A DNA stretch of 64,000 nt from Oscillospiraceae bacterium (lineage in GTDB: Bacteria > Bacillota > Clostridia > Oscillospirales > Acutalibacteraceae): NCBI GenBank assembly GCA_015066175.1, contig SVOW01000005.1:1-64000 (forward strand), read 5' to 3'. This document shows positions 15,374 through 24,550 of the stretch, one piece after another. The position numbers and the translations under genes were made by a program. The first letter of the stretch is position 1, and every line of letters begins with the position of its first letter. Under the pieces are notes generated by a model. That model searched no databases and had not been told where the DNA came from. It saw nothing but the letters and a program-made list of their open reading frames with translations.

Positions 15374-18109
15374 TTAAACTGCACCGCAGCACTTTTTATA
15401 CTTTTTGCCGCTTCCGCAAGGGCAGGGGTCGTTAGGGCCTACTTTTTTTCCTTTGTTTCTTACAGGCTCTTTTTTAACTGTGCCGTCAGAAGATGAACTT
15501 GTTTCAGAAGTTACTTTAACTGTCTGTTCACGTTTGGTTTCTTCTTCTGTTCTTACTCTTACTGTAAGCATCTGACGCACTGTATCTTCGCGGATTGAAA
15601 TACGCATTTCTTCAAACATATCAAAGCTTTCGTTTCTGTAAGCGATGATAGGCTGCTGCTGACCGTAAGCACGAAGGCCGATACCACGTTTGAGTTCTTC
15701 CATAGCATCGATGTGGTCCATCCATTTTGTGTCAACGTTACGCAGAAGCACCATTCTTTCAAGAGCACGCATAAGCTCGTCGCCCATTTCTTTTTCGCGT
15801 GATTCATACAAATCTTTTGCTCTTTCAAGGAGAGTTTCTTTGATATCTTCTGTTGAAAGTTCGTTGATATCTTCAAAGTCATCTTCATTTGTGAGCCAGC
15901 CCTTAAATTTATCTTTAAGGCCGGGAATGTTCCAGTCTGCTTTTTCGTTTGCAGCAGGGCAATAGAAGTCAGCAGATTCTGTGATACATTCTTCAAGCAT
16001 ACCCATAATTGAAGGCTTAAGTTCTTCGCCGTCGAGAACTTTATTTCTCTGTTCGTAAATAAGTTCTCTCTGACGGTTCATAACATCGTCGTATTCAAGC
16101 ACGTGTTTACGTGAAGCAAAGTGCTGACCTTCAACACGTTTCTGTGCGTTTTCGATTGATTTTGAAATCATCTTGTTTTCGATGGGCATATCCTCAGGAG
16201 TTTTGAGCATATCCATCATATTTGAAAGTCTTTCACCGCCGAAAAGACGCATAAGGTCATCTTCAAGTGAAAGGTAGAAACGGCTTGCACCCGGGTCACC
16301 CTGACGTCCTGAACGTCCGCGGAGCTGGTTGTCAATACGTCTTGAATCGTGGCGTTCTGTGCCGATAATAAACAGACCGCCTGCTTCTCTTACTTTTTCT
16401 GCTTCAGGTTCAATTTCAGCTTTATATTTTTTATAAAGTCTTGTATATTCTTCACGTGCATTCAGAATTTCTTCGTTATCAGTTTCTGCAAAACCTGTTG
16501 CTTCAGCAATAAGCTCTTCATCATACTGCATTTTGCGCATTTCTGCTTTTGCAAGGTATTCTGCGTTACCGCCAAGCATAATGTCAGTACCACGGCCTGC
16601 CATGTTAGTTGCAATTGTAACCGCACCGTATTTACCTGCCTGAGCAACGATTTCAGCTTCCTTATCGTGGTATTTAGCATTGAGCACTTCGTGCTTGATG
16701 CCTCTCTTTTTAAGGAGTGCTGAAAGAATTTCTGATTTTTCAATTGAAATTGTACCTACAAGAACAGGCTGACCTTTCTGGTTACATTCAATAATCTGTT
16801 CAATAACAGCAAGGTATTTGCCTTTTTCTGTTTTGTAAACAGAGTCGTCAAGGTCCTGACGCTGAATAGGTTTGTTTGTAGGTGTTTCGATAACGTCAAG
16901 GCTGTAAATTTCCTGGAATTCAGCACTTTCAGTTTTTGCAGTACCTGTCATACCTGAAAGTTTTGCATAAAGGCGGAAGTAGTTCTGGAAAGTGATTGTT
17001 GCAAGAGTTTTGCTTTCGTGTTCAACTTTCACGCCTTCTTTTGCTTCAATAGCCTGATGAAGACCTTCGTTATATCTACGGCCGAGCATAATACGGCCTG
17101 TGAATTCGTCAACAATAAGCACTTCGCCGTCTTTAACAACGTAGTCAACGTCTTTTGTCATAACGCCGATAGCCTTGATTGCCTGGTTGATATGGTGCTG
17201 GATTGTCATGTTTTCAGCATCCATAAGGTTGTCAAGCTGGAAGAATGCTTCAGCCTTTGCAACACCTGATTTTGTAAGAGTTGCTGTTCTTGCTTTTTCG
17301 TCAACAACAAAATCGCCGTCTGCTGCAACATCTTCTGCATTTGACTTTGAGTCAATTTCTTTAACCTTTGCCATTTTAAGGCTCTTTGCAAAACGGTCTG
17401 CGTGCTTGTAAAGTTCAGTTGAAGTATCGCCACGTCCTGAAATAATAAGGGGAGTTCTTGCTTCGTCGATAAGGATTGAGTCAACTTCGTCCACAATAGC
17501 AAAGTTGTGTTCACGCTGAACTTTTTTCTCTTTATACTGCACCATATTGTCACGAAGATAGTCAAAGCCCATTTCGTTGTTTGTGCCGTAAGTGATGTCT
17601 GCATTGTAAGCAGCACGGCGTTCTTCGTTTGTAAGACCGTGTATGATAAGGCCTACTGAAAGGCCCATGAATCTGTAAAGCTTGCCCATCCATTCAGAGT
17701 CACGCTTTGCAAGGTAATCGTTGACAGTAACAATGTGAACACCTTTGCCTGAAAGTGCGTTAAGGTATGCAGGCAATGTAGCAACAAGAGTTTTACCTTC
17801 ACCTGTTTTCATTTCCGCAATACGTCCCTGATGGAGGATAATGCCGCCCACAATCTGCACGGGGAAATGGCGCATGCCAAGCACACGGTCTGATGCTTCT
17901 CTGCAGGCAGCAAATGCTTCGGGGAGAATATCGTCGAGAGTTTCACCTTTTTCAAGTCTTTCTTTGAATTCAGGAGTTTTTGCCTGAAGTTCTTTATCAG
18001 AAAGTTTTTTGTATTCTTCTTCAAGAGCTAAAACCTTTTTCTTGATAGGTTCAATTCTCTTTACTTCTTTTTTTGAATAATCGCCAAAAATGGCTGATAA
18101 TAAAGACAT
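15374..18109 (-). CDS. secA: Preprotein translocase ATPase SecA
   Basis: ATG at 18109 is supported by GGAAAGGAAG; a longer open frame upstream lacks a site. 911 residues, normal length. Walker A is seen in MKTGEGKT near residue 100, the DEAD-like [15 protein letters not shown] near 205, and the second motor domain ends in [17 protein letters not shown]. The helical scaffold/wing regions follow, and the C-terminus carries the SEC-C zinc motif [13 protein letters not shown] used to bind SecB or ribosomes. It powers Sec-dependent export at the membrane, which serves the several secreted proteins in this window. Transcribed alone from a promoter at 18153-18181. Confidence 0.98.
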   Translation of the reverse strand: MSLLSAIFGDYSKKEVKRIEPIKKKVLALEEEYKKLSDKELQAKTPEFKERLEKGETLDDILPEAFAACREASDRVLGMRHFPVQIVGGIILHQGRIAEMKTGEGKTLVATLPAYLNALSGKGVHIVTVNDYLAKRDSEWMGKLYRFMGLSVGLIIHGLTNEERRAAYNADITYGTNNEMGFDYLRDNMVQYKEKKVQREHNFAIVDEVDSILIDEARTPLIISGRGDTSTELYKHADRFAKSLKMAKVKEIDSKSNAEDVAADGDFVVDEKARTATLTKSGVAKAEAFFQLDNLMDAENMTIQHHINQAIKAIGVMTKDVDYVVKDGEVLIVDEFTGRIMLGRRYNEGLHQAIEAKEGVKVEHESKTLATITFQNYFRLYAKLSGMTGTAKTESAEFQEIYSLDVIETPTNKPIQRQDLDDSVYKTEKGKYLAVIEQIIECNQKGQPVLVGTISIEKSEILSALLKKRGIKHEVLNAKYHDKEAEIVAQAGKYGAVTIATNMAGRGTDIMLGGNAEYLAKAEMRKMQYDEELIAEATGFAETDNEEILNAREEYTRLYKKYKAEIEPEAEKVREAGGLFIIGTERHDSRRIDNQLRGRSGRQGDPGASRFYLSLEDDLMRLFGGERLSNMMDMLKTPEDMPIENKMISKSIENAQKRVEGQHFASRKHVLEYDDVMNRQRELIYEQRNKVLDGEELKPSIMGMLEECITESADFYCPAANEKADWNIPGLKDKFKGWLTNEDDFEDINELSTEDIKETLLERAKDLYESREKEMGDELMRALERMVLLRNVDTKWMDHIDAMEELKRGIGLRAYGQQQPIIAYRNESFDMFEEMRISIREDTVRQMLTVRVRTEEETKREQTVKVTSETSSSSDGTVKKEPVRNKGKKVGPNDPCPCGSGKKYKKCCGAV

Positions 18110-18152
18110 TAATTTTCTTCCTTTCCATACGGAATTACATTTTAACTCGTAT

Positions 18153-18181
18153 ATTGTATCACATATATATTTATTTTTCAA
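18153..18181 (-). promoter_or_regulatory. Promoter of secA
   Basis: On the minus strand TTGAAA (18181-18176), 17-nt spacer, TACAAT (18158-18153). Confidence 0.65.
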
Positions 18182-18265
18182 TGTTAACTTTAAAATTTAC
18201 AAAAATGCAATTATTTATTTGATTATTGTGCTTATTTGTGATATGCTTTTATGGAGGTGACAGAA

Positions 18266-19417
18266 GTGACAGAAAAATTATATTACATTGACCAATATTT
18301 AAAAGAATGTGACGCTGTTGTTGTATCCTGCGAAAAAGCAGAAGACGGCAGATTCAACATTATCCTTGATAAAACCGTGTTTTTTCCTGAAGGTGGCGGA
18401 CAAGATGCAGATTCAGGCACATTGAACGGCAAAGAGATTGAATATGTTTTTGAACAAGGCGACGATGTGTGCCACGTTTGTAAAGAACCTTTTGAAATCG
18501 GCGAAAAAGTTCACGGGATTATCGATTTTGATAAAAGATTTCTTATAATGCAGAAGCATTCAGGTGAACATATTTTCTGCGGAGTTGCACATTCACTTTA
18601 CGGAGTAGAAAACGTAGGTTTCCACGTAGGGCACGAAGCAGTAACCGTTGACCTTGACAAGGTTATCACGCCTGAACAGATTAAAAAAGCAGAAGAAATC
18701 ACCAACGAAATTATCTGGCAGAACAGAAAAATTACTTCTTCTTTCCCCACTCACGAAGAAGCGGAAAATATTGAATTCAGAAGCAAAAAGGAAATAACGG
18801 GTCAGATAAGACTTGTGACTATTGAAGGCTGCGATGTGTGCGCTTGCTGCGGCACTCACGTTAATTACACAGGCGAAATCGGTGCTTTGAAAATCACTTC
18901 AATTTCAAAGAAAAGAGCAGGCTCATCAATCACAATGCAGATAGGTAAAGCGGCTTTTGAAGATTATTCTGCAAAACACGATGAATTGGCAAAACTCTCA
19001 AATATGCTTGCTCTGAAACCCCTTGAAATTGCAGATGGCGTGCAGAAACTGAAAGACGAAATTGCAAACCTGAAATATGAGCTTGCAAAATTCAAGCTTG
19101 ATGCATTCGCTGAAAAAATCAAAGACTTATCAGGCAGCCTTGAAGTTGTTTTTGAAAAAGATTTAATGCCTGATGAAGTGAGAAAAATGTGCGACCTGCT
19201 TGCAGACAAAGTAACTTTTGCTGCAGTATTAAGCGGCACGGACGAAACAGGTTACAAATACACAATCGCTTCACGTACAGAAGACGTAAGGCAGATTGCA
19301 AAAGATTTCAATTCAGCATTAAACGGCAGAGGCGGCGGAAAACCTGAAATGGTTCAGGGTAACGTAAGTTCAGACCGTGAAAAAATAGAAAACTTTTTAA
19401 GGAGTGCTTTACAATGA
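18266..19417 (+). CDS. AlaX-type alanyl-tRNA editing protein with DHHA1 domain
   Basis: The start is a GTG at 18266, 5 nt after GGAGGTGA; the ATG at 18251 overlaps the site itself. 383 residues. It carries the AlaRS editing-domain zinc ligands: H98-S-G-E-H102 and the late CDVCACCGTHV motif. The early FFPEGGGQ segment is also typical. The C-terminal half has a coiled region (about 235-275) and a DHHA1-like domain ending GRGGGKPEMVQG. This is the long AlaXp form lacking the synthetase core. It clears Ser or Gly mis-charged onto tRNA-Ala in trans. It overlaps the next gene by ATGA. Confidence 0.9.
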   Translation: MTEKLYYIDQYLKECDAVVVSCEKAEDGRFNIILDKTVFFPEGGGQDADSGTLNGKEIEYVFEQGDDVCHVCKEPFEIGEKVHGIIDFDKRFLIMQKHSGEHIFCGVAHSLYGVENVGFHVGHEAVTVDLDKVITPEQIKKAEEITNEIIWQNRKITSSFPTHEEAENIEFRSKKEITGQIRLVTIEGCDVCACCGTHVNYTGEIGALKITSISKKRAGSSITMQIGKAAFEDYSAKHDELAKLSNMLALKPLEIADGVQKLKDEIANLKYELAKFKLDAFAEKIKDLSGSLEVVFEKDLMPDEVRKMCDLLADKVTFAAVLSGTDETGYKYTIASRTEDVRQIAKDFNSALNGRGGGKPEMVQGNVSSDREKIENFLRSALQ

Positions 19418-20028
19418 AAACATTTATTATTCTCGGCGATTCAATAACAGATTGCAGCAGAAACAGAGATGACATAGATTCGATGGGTATGGGTTACCCC
19501 GCTGTTACCGCAGCCATTATCGGCACACAGTGTCCGCAGAAATTTAAGTTTATAAACGAAGGCATCAGCGGAGACAGGATTGTTGATGTTTATGCACGAA
19601 TCAAACGTGATATTACAAACCAGAAACCTGATTATCTTTCCATTCTCATCGGCATCAACGATGTGTGGCACGAAATTCACGATAAAAATGGTGTTGCAGC
19701 TCCTAAATTTGAAAAGATTTATTCTATGCTTATTGAAGAAATCAAGGAAGAATTGCCTGAAATCAAAATTTTCATTCTTGAACCTTTTGTAACTCCCGGC
19801 ACTGCAACTGATGATTATATGGATTATTTTATGCCGGAAACAAAGCTTCGCGCTGAAGCAGCAAAAAGAATTGCGGAAAAATTTGACCTTACGTTTATTC
19901 CTTTGCAGGAAAAATTTGATGAAGCAATGGAAAAAGCACCTGCATCTTACTGGACACGTGACGGTGTTCATCCCACAGCAGAAGGCCACGGAATTATTGC
20001 AAACGAGCTTGTAAAAGCAGTTTTATAA
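19414..20028 (+). CDS. SGNH/GDSL-family hydrolase
   Basis: 204 residues, cytoplasmic. All four SGNH blocks are present: GDSIT with nucleophile S10, the Gly of EGISGDR, IGINDVWHE with the oxyanion Asn, and RDGVHPTAEGH with the catalytic Asp-x-x-His. The length fits single-domain esterases/acetylhydrolases acting on acylated sugars or lipids. The start overlaps the AlaX stop (ATGA), so the two are translationally coupled. No functional link between tRNA editing and esterase activity is known to me. GGAGTGC precedes the ATG. Confidence 0.88.
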   Translation: MKTFIILGDSITDCSRNRDDIDSMGMGYPAVTAAIIGTQCPQKFKFINEGISGDRIVDVYARIKRDITNQKPDYLSILIGINDVWHEIHDKNGVAAPKFEKIYSMLIEEIKEELPEIKIFILEPFVTPGTATDDYMDYFMPETKLRAEAAKRIAEKFDLTFIPLQEKFDEAMEKAPASYWTRDGVHPTAEGHGIIANELVKAVL

Positions 20029-20042
20029 ACGTTCATATAACA

Positions 20043-20084
20043 AAAACCTCCACCTTGAGTGAAACACTTCAGGATGGAGGTTTT
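20043..20084. terminator. Bidirectional terminator
   Basis: AAAACCTCCA / TGGAGGTTTT stem with an inner TTGAGTG / CACTTCA helix, between convergent genes. Confidence 0.8.
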
Positions 20085-20090
20085 GTAATT

Positions 20091-21983
20091 TTATGTTTCA
20101 ATTCCTGCGAACTGATTGTTATAAAGTCTGTAATAACAGCCTTTCTTTTCAAGCAGTTCTTCGTGATTTCCACTTTCTGCAATTGTGCCGTTGTCAATTA
20201 CAATAATTTTATCCGCATCGCGGATGGTAGAAAGTCTGTGTGCAATAATCAGGCTTGTTCTGTTTTGCATAAGCTTGAGCATTGCCGATTGAATTCTCAT
20301 TTCAGTTCTTGTATCAACCGAAGATGTGGCTTCATCAAGAATAAGAATTTTCGGGTCAGCAAGCACAGCCCTTGCAATAGAAAGCAGCTGTCTTTGTCCC
20401 TGACTTAAATTGCTGCCGCCTTCAGAAAGCTTTGTGTCATAAGATTCTTTAAGGCGTGTGATAAACCTTTCTGCATTTGCAGTTTTGGCAGCAGTGATAA
20501 TTTCTTCTTCCGTAGCGTCAAGTTTACCGTAGAGAATATTCTGCCTGATGCTTTCGCTGAAAAGAACAGTGTCCTGAAGTACAATTGCAATAGTTTTTCT
20601 CAGTTCATCTTTAGGTATATCGAAAATACTTTTGCCGTCAATTGTAATTTCGCCTTTTGTGATATCGTAAAAACGAGTGAGCAGGTTTACAATTGTTGTT
20701 TTGCCTGAGCCTGTAGCACCCACTATGGCAATTTTCTGCCCTTGCTTTACATCAAGAGTGAAATTGTTGAGCACCTGCTTTTCTTCGCTATATCCGAAGC
20801 ATACATTTTTAAAGCTTATATCACCGCGTACATTTTCTGCTTTGAATTGGTCTTTGCCATCGTCTTTTTCAGGCTCTGAGTCCATAACTGCAAAAATTCT
20901 TTCTGCGCCTGCAATTGAATTCTGGATAAGTGCATATTGGTTTGCAATTTCATTTATAGGACGTGAGAGCTGTTTTGAATAAAGAAGAAACGCCTGAATC
21001 ACACCTACGGTGATTATGCCGTTTTCAGAAAGAATACCACCGATATTGCTTCCTTTGAAAGCAAAATATGCACCTGAAAGTGCAACAAGTATAAAACTCA
21101 GGTTTGAAATAATGTTCATCAACGGTCCCATTGAGCCGCTTAAAATCTGCGCTTTTATTGCAACTTTTCTGAAACGTGAAGAAATGTCATTGAATTCGTC
21201 TTTTGATTTCTGCTCTTTTGAGAAAGCAACAACAGTTTTGTATCCTGTTACCATTTCTTCCACGTGTCCGTTCATTTCGCCCAAAACTTCCTGTTGTTGT
21301 TTATAAAACTTACGCATATATTTTGACATATTAGTGCTCACAATTATTGTCAGCACAACTGTTAATACACTGATAAGAGTCATAAGAGGGGAGTAAAGGA
21401 GCATTATCACAATAGAGCCCAGCACGCTTAAAACTGCCGAAATAAGTGCCGCAACAGATGCAGAAACTGTGTTTGAAATGTTTTCAACGTCGTTTGTCAT
21501 TCGGCTCATGATATCGCCGTGATTGTGCGTATCAGTGTATCTTATCGGCAATCTAACAAGCCTGTGGAATAAATCAAAACGAAGTTTTCTCACCGTTGCG
21601 GTTGAAAGTTTTGCAGCGAAAAGTCCCTGAAAATATGTAAATAATGCAGCAATTGCGTATGTGATAATAAGCACGATAAGCGTTGAAAGGAAAGATGCTT
21701 TGTCAACTGTAAGTTTTCCGTCAGTCAGCGTAATCAGGTCAATTGCCTTTTGCTGAAGCGCAGGTGCAACAAGGTTTAAAACTGTAATTACAAGCATCAC
21801 AAATGTCAGCGAAATGAAAAGGTATTTACTTCTGCCGATGTAAGAAACAAGCTTTTTCAACGTGCCTTTTGTGTTTTTTGCTTTTTCAACATTCATCACA
21901 GGCCCCGGACCTCTGCCGGGTCTGCCTACAGGACCGCCGATTTTTTCTTCTCTTTTAGGAGGTGCGTTTTTGATTTCAGGCAT
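20091..21983 (-). CDS. ABC exporter subunit with canonical ATPase site
   Basis: 630 residues: a Pro/Gly/Arg-rich N-tail (1-45), six-helix type IV exporter domain (about 50-340), then the nucleotide-binding domain. Walker A GATGSGKTT, signature LSQGQ, Walker B ILDEATS with catalytic Glu, and H-loop IAHRLS are all intact apart from the Gly-to-Gln signature change. This pairs with the next subunit, which has a degenerate site, as in BmrCD/LmrCD-type heterodimers. It is probably a multidrug or lipid/peptide exporter. It overlaps the upstream subunit gene by 8 nt. The first gene of the operon encodes a MarR regulator. Confidence 0.92.
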   Translation of the reverse strand: MPEIKNAPPKREEKIGGPVGRPGRGPGPVMNVEKAKNTKGTLKKLVSYIGRSKYLFISLTFVMLVITVLNLVAPALQQKAIDLITLTDGKLTVDKASFLSTLIVLIITYAIAALFTYFQGLFAAKLSTATVRKLRFDLFHRLVRLPIRYTDTHNHGDIMSRMTNDVENISNTVSASVAALISAVLSVLGSIVIMLLYSPLMTLISVLTVVLTIIVSTNMSKYMRKFYKQQQEVLGEMNGHVEEMVTGYKTVVAFSKEQKSKDEFNDISSRFRKVAIKAQILSGSMGPLMNIISNLSFILVALSGAYFAFKGSNIGGILSENGIITVGVIQAFLLYSKQLSRPINEIANQYALIQNSIAGAERIFAVMDSEPEKDDGKDQFKAENVRGDISFKNVCFGYSEEKQVLNNFTLDVKQGQKIAIVGATGSGKTTIVNLLTRFYDITKGEITIDGKSIFDIPKDELRKTIAIVLQDTVLFSESIRQNILYGKLDATEEEIITAAKTANAERFITRLKESYDTKLSEGGSNLSQGQRQLLSIARAVLADPKILILDEATSSVDTRTEMRIQSAMLKLMQNRTSLIIAHRLSTIRDADKIIVIDNGTIAESGNHEELLEKKGCYYRLYNNQFAGIET

Positions 21984-23706
21984 TTACAACATCTCCTTTC
22001 TTTGTCTGAGATTCGTAAATATCGCGGTAAACTTCGCTTGTTTCAAGCAGCTCATCGTGAGTGCCTATAGCAACCAGATTTCCGTCATCAATAACAGCAA
22101 TTCTGTCGCAGTTTTTAATGCTTGCAATTCTTTGTGCGATAGTAATAACTGTTGTGCCTTTCATGCTTTCAAAAAGTTTTCTGCGAAGACGTGCTTCGGT
22201 TGAAAGATCAAGGGCAGATGTGCTGTCGTCAAAAATCAGCACGTCAGGTTTTTTCAGAATTGAACGCGCAATTGACATTCTCTGCTTCTGCCCGCCTGAA
22301 AGTGAAGCGCCTTTTTCTGCAACGTAGCCTTCAAATTTATCAGGCATATTATCTATAAATTCAAAAGCTTCTGCAATTTCTGCAGCCTTTTTCATTTCGT
22401 CTTCACTTGCTTCTTCGTTGCCCCAACGTAAATTAGAGCTTACTGTGCCTGAAAAAAGCTCTGTTTTCTGCATAACAATGCTGATTTTATCACGCAAACT
22501 ATTCAGGTCAATTTCGCGGATGTCTTTTCCGTCAATTTTAAGTGTGCCTGAAGATACATCGTAAAAACGTGCAATAAGGTTGATAAGTGAGGTTTTACCT
22601 GAGCCTGTAGAGCCTAAAATTGCAATATTTTCACCTTTTTTGATTTTAAGATTAAGGTTGTTGATAACTGTTTTGCCTTCAAATCCGGGATAGTAGAAAT
22701 CAACATTTTCAAATTCAATTTCGCCGATAGAATCAATTTTGTCTTTGCCTGAAATAATTTCAGGTTCAGTTTCAAGGATTTCATTGATTCTTTCAGCAGA
22801 TGCCTTTGCTCTTGTGATTGACTGAAACATCATGCTTACCATTGTGATTGAATGGAGAATCTGTGTGATGTATGTAATTGCAGCCATAATGCTGCCGATT
22901 TTCATATCAGATGCCTGAGCCTGAATTTTTTCACCGCCGATAAAAATAATCGCAACAACGGAAATGTTAAGCACAATTGTAAGAATCGGACCGAGTATTG
23001 CCATTGTTTTCTGAACTTTAAGTGCTGTCTGAGTCAGGTCATCGTTTGCTTTTGAAAAACGTTTTGTTTCAAAATCTTCACGCACATAAGCCTTTACAAC
23101 TCTTGCACCTGAAACATTTTCCTGCACAACGCTGTTTACTTTATCAAGCTTTTTCTGCAATGTTTTGAAAAGGGGAGAAGCTTTTCCGACGATAATAAAC
23201 ATCGCAATAAGTTCAATGGGCAGGGCAATCACAAGCACAATTCCGAAATCGATATTGAGCCTGAGCATCATAATAATACCGCCTGCGAACATCATAAATG
23301 AACGCACAAAAATTCTCAGCACCAGGTCAACAAACTGCTGAATAAGGTTTATATCGGTTGTCATTCTTGTAACAAGAGAGCCTGTTGTGAATTTATCTGT
23401 CTGCTGAAAAGATAAATCCATAACTTTGGAAAATGCGTCATTTCTTAAATCACGGCTGAATGAATGTGATGTAGCACCTGAAAAAGCAGATGAGCCCACA
23501 CCGCAAATGCCGCCGATAACTGCACAGCCGAGCATCATAAGTCCTGTTCTTAAAATCAACTCAAAATTGTGTCCCAATACACCTTCGTCAACAATTTTTG
23601 ACATAAGCGTGGGCAGAATCAGGTCGATAAGCACTTCGCCAATCATTGTCAGCGGAGTCATAACGGCAAAAAACCAATATGGCTTCAAATATTTTACAAG
23701 TTTCAT
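21976..23706 (-). CDS. ABC exporter subunit with degenerate ATPase site
   Basis: 576 residues with six membrane helices and a C-terminal ATPase domain. Walker A GSTGSGKTS and signature LSGGQ are intact, but Walker B ends FDDSTS (Asp in place of the catalytic Glu) and the H-loop is TIAQRIAS (Gln in place of His). These paired losses mark the non-hydrolysing partner of a heterodimeric exporter. Its intact LSGGQ would complete the active site of the other subunit. It overlaps marR by 4 nt and its partner by 8 nt, so the three genes are translationally coupled. Confidence 0.92.
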   Translation of the reverse strand: MKLVKYLKPYWFFAVMTPLTMIGEVLIDLILPTLMSKIVDEGVLGHNFELILRTGLMMLGCAVIGGICGVGSSAFSGATSHSFSRDLRNDAFSKVMDLSFQQTDKFTTGSLVTRMTTDINLIQQFVDLVLRIFVRSFMMFAGGIIMMLRLNIDFGIVLVIALPIELIAMFIIVGKASPLFKTLQKKLDKVNSVVQENVSGARVVKAYVREDFETKRFSKANDDLTQTALKVQKTMAILGPILTIVLNISVVAIIFIGGEKIQAQASDMKIGSIMAAITYITQILHSITMVSMMFQSITRAKASAERINEILETEPEIISGKDKIDSIGEIEFENVDFYYPGFEGKTVINNLNLKIKKGENIAILGSTGSGKTSLINLIARFYDVSSGTLKIDGKDIREIDLNSLRDKISIVMQKTELFSGTVSSNLRWGNEEASEDEMKKAAEIAEAFEFIDNMPDKFEGYVAEKGASLSGGQKQRMSIARSILKKPDVLIFDDSTSALDLSTEARLRRKLFESMKGTTVITIAQRIASIKNCDRIAVIDDGNLVAIGTHDELLETSEVYRDIYESQTKKGDVVNA

Positions 23707-24182
23707 CTGTTTGCCTCCATATCGTCGAGAAGATTTTCAGTTATTCTTTTCAGGTAATCTTTCATAATTTTCAACTCTTCTTCAGAAAAATCCTTAAACA
23801 TAACTTCTTCCGTTTCTTTGCACTTTGAAATGAAAAACTTTTCGCATTCTCTGCCTTTTTCAGTCAGATAAATGTAGCTTTTACGCATATCTTTTTCGTC
23901 AGAAACTCTTGTGATTAATTTTTCATTTTCCATTTTCTGCAGTTGCACGCTGATAGACGGAGCTTTCATATGAGTAAGCTTTGTCAGTTCATTCTGTGTC
24001 AGACCATCGCTGTGAGAAAGATGAAAAACAATTCTTCTGAAACCCTGAGGGAAGCCTGCTCTTTCCGTTTCACGTCTGACTCTGCCGTCAAAAAGACGTG
24101 AAACATCGTTTATGAGCATACCATCTGTAAGCTTTTCAAAATCAGGTTTGCAGTTGTTGATATGATGTGGTTTATCACGCAT
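23703..24182 (-). CDS. MarR-family transcriptional regulator
   Basis: 159 residues from the ATG at 24182, which follows GGAAGGTG; an ATG 21 nt upstream lacks a site. The winged-helix core is at about 45-130: GLTQNELTKLTHMKAPSIS is the recognition region and SDEKDMRKSYIYLTEKG the wing. It is the first gene of an operon with both ABC exporter subunits and most likely represses it, being released by a compound the exporter removes. Confidence 0.9.
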   Translation of the reverse strand: MRDKPHHINNCKPDFEKLTDGMLINDVSRLFDGRVRRETERAGFPQGFRRIVFHLSHSDGLTQNELTKLTHMKAPSISVQLQKMENEKLITRVSDEKDMRKSYIYLTEKGRECEKFFISKCKETEEVMFKDFSEEELKIMKDYLKRITENLLDDMEANR

Positions 24183-24201
24183 AAAAACACCTTCCGTTTT
24201 C

Positions 24202-24446
24202 AATTATAATTTGACAAGCAAATTATAATTGAGGTAATAAGTAAGAAGTAAGAGTGAAGAAGTGTGGGTGGACTTCGTCCACACCTGACTATATAATGTT
24301 AAATTATAATTTATATGTATATTCGATTTTACATTGTAGGGGTCGATGCCTACATCGACCCGTCAGATTTTATATGAATTTATTCGGGCGGATGTGGGCA
24401 TCCGCCCCTACGATGCTGATTTAAATACCGCGGTAAATTATAATTT
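24202..24446. repeat. Composite intergenic repeat, second copy
   Basis: Begins with the same palindrome pair as 4343-4373 (AATTATAATTTG, loop ACAAG, CAAATTATAATT). It contains the hairpin GTGTGGGTGGA / TCCACAC at 24262-24284, a middle AAATTATAATTT at 24301-24312, and a nested GTAGGGGTCGATG...CATCCGCCCCTAC element at about 24336-24412. It ends with AAATTATAATTT at 24435-24446. It fills the gap upstream of marR. Confidence 0.75.
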
Positions 24447-24502
24447 AACAAATATTTAGTTACCTAACTAATTATATTCAGAACACGATATTTTGTCAAT
24501 AA

Positions 24503-24531
24503 AAAACTGCCCGAAAATACGGACAGTTTCG
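24503..24531 (-). terminator. Terminator of the GH36 gene
   Basis: On the minus strand AAACTGTCCG / CGGGCAGTTT with a T-run. Confidence 0.7.
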
Positions 24532-24550
24532 TTTGATTTATTATTGAATT

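Noticed and set aside
15559-17616. Several ORFs of 90-145 codons on both strands inside secA
   Set aside because: They are shadows of a fully conserved secA gene and lack ribosome sites.
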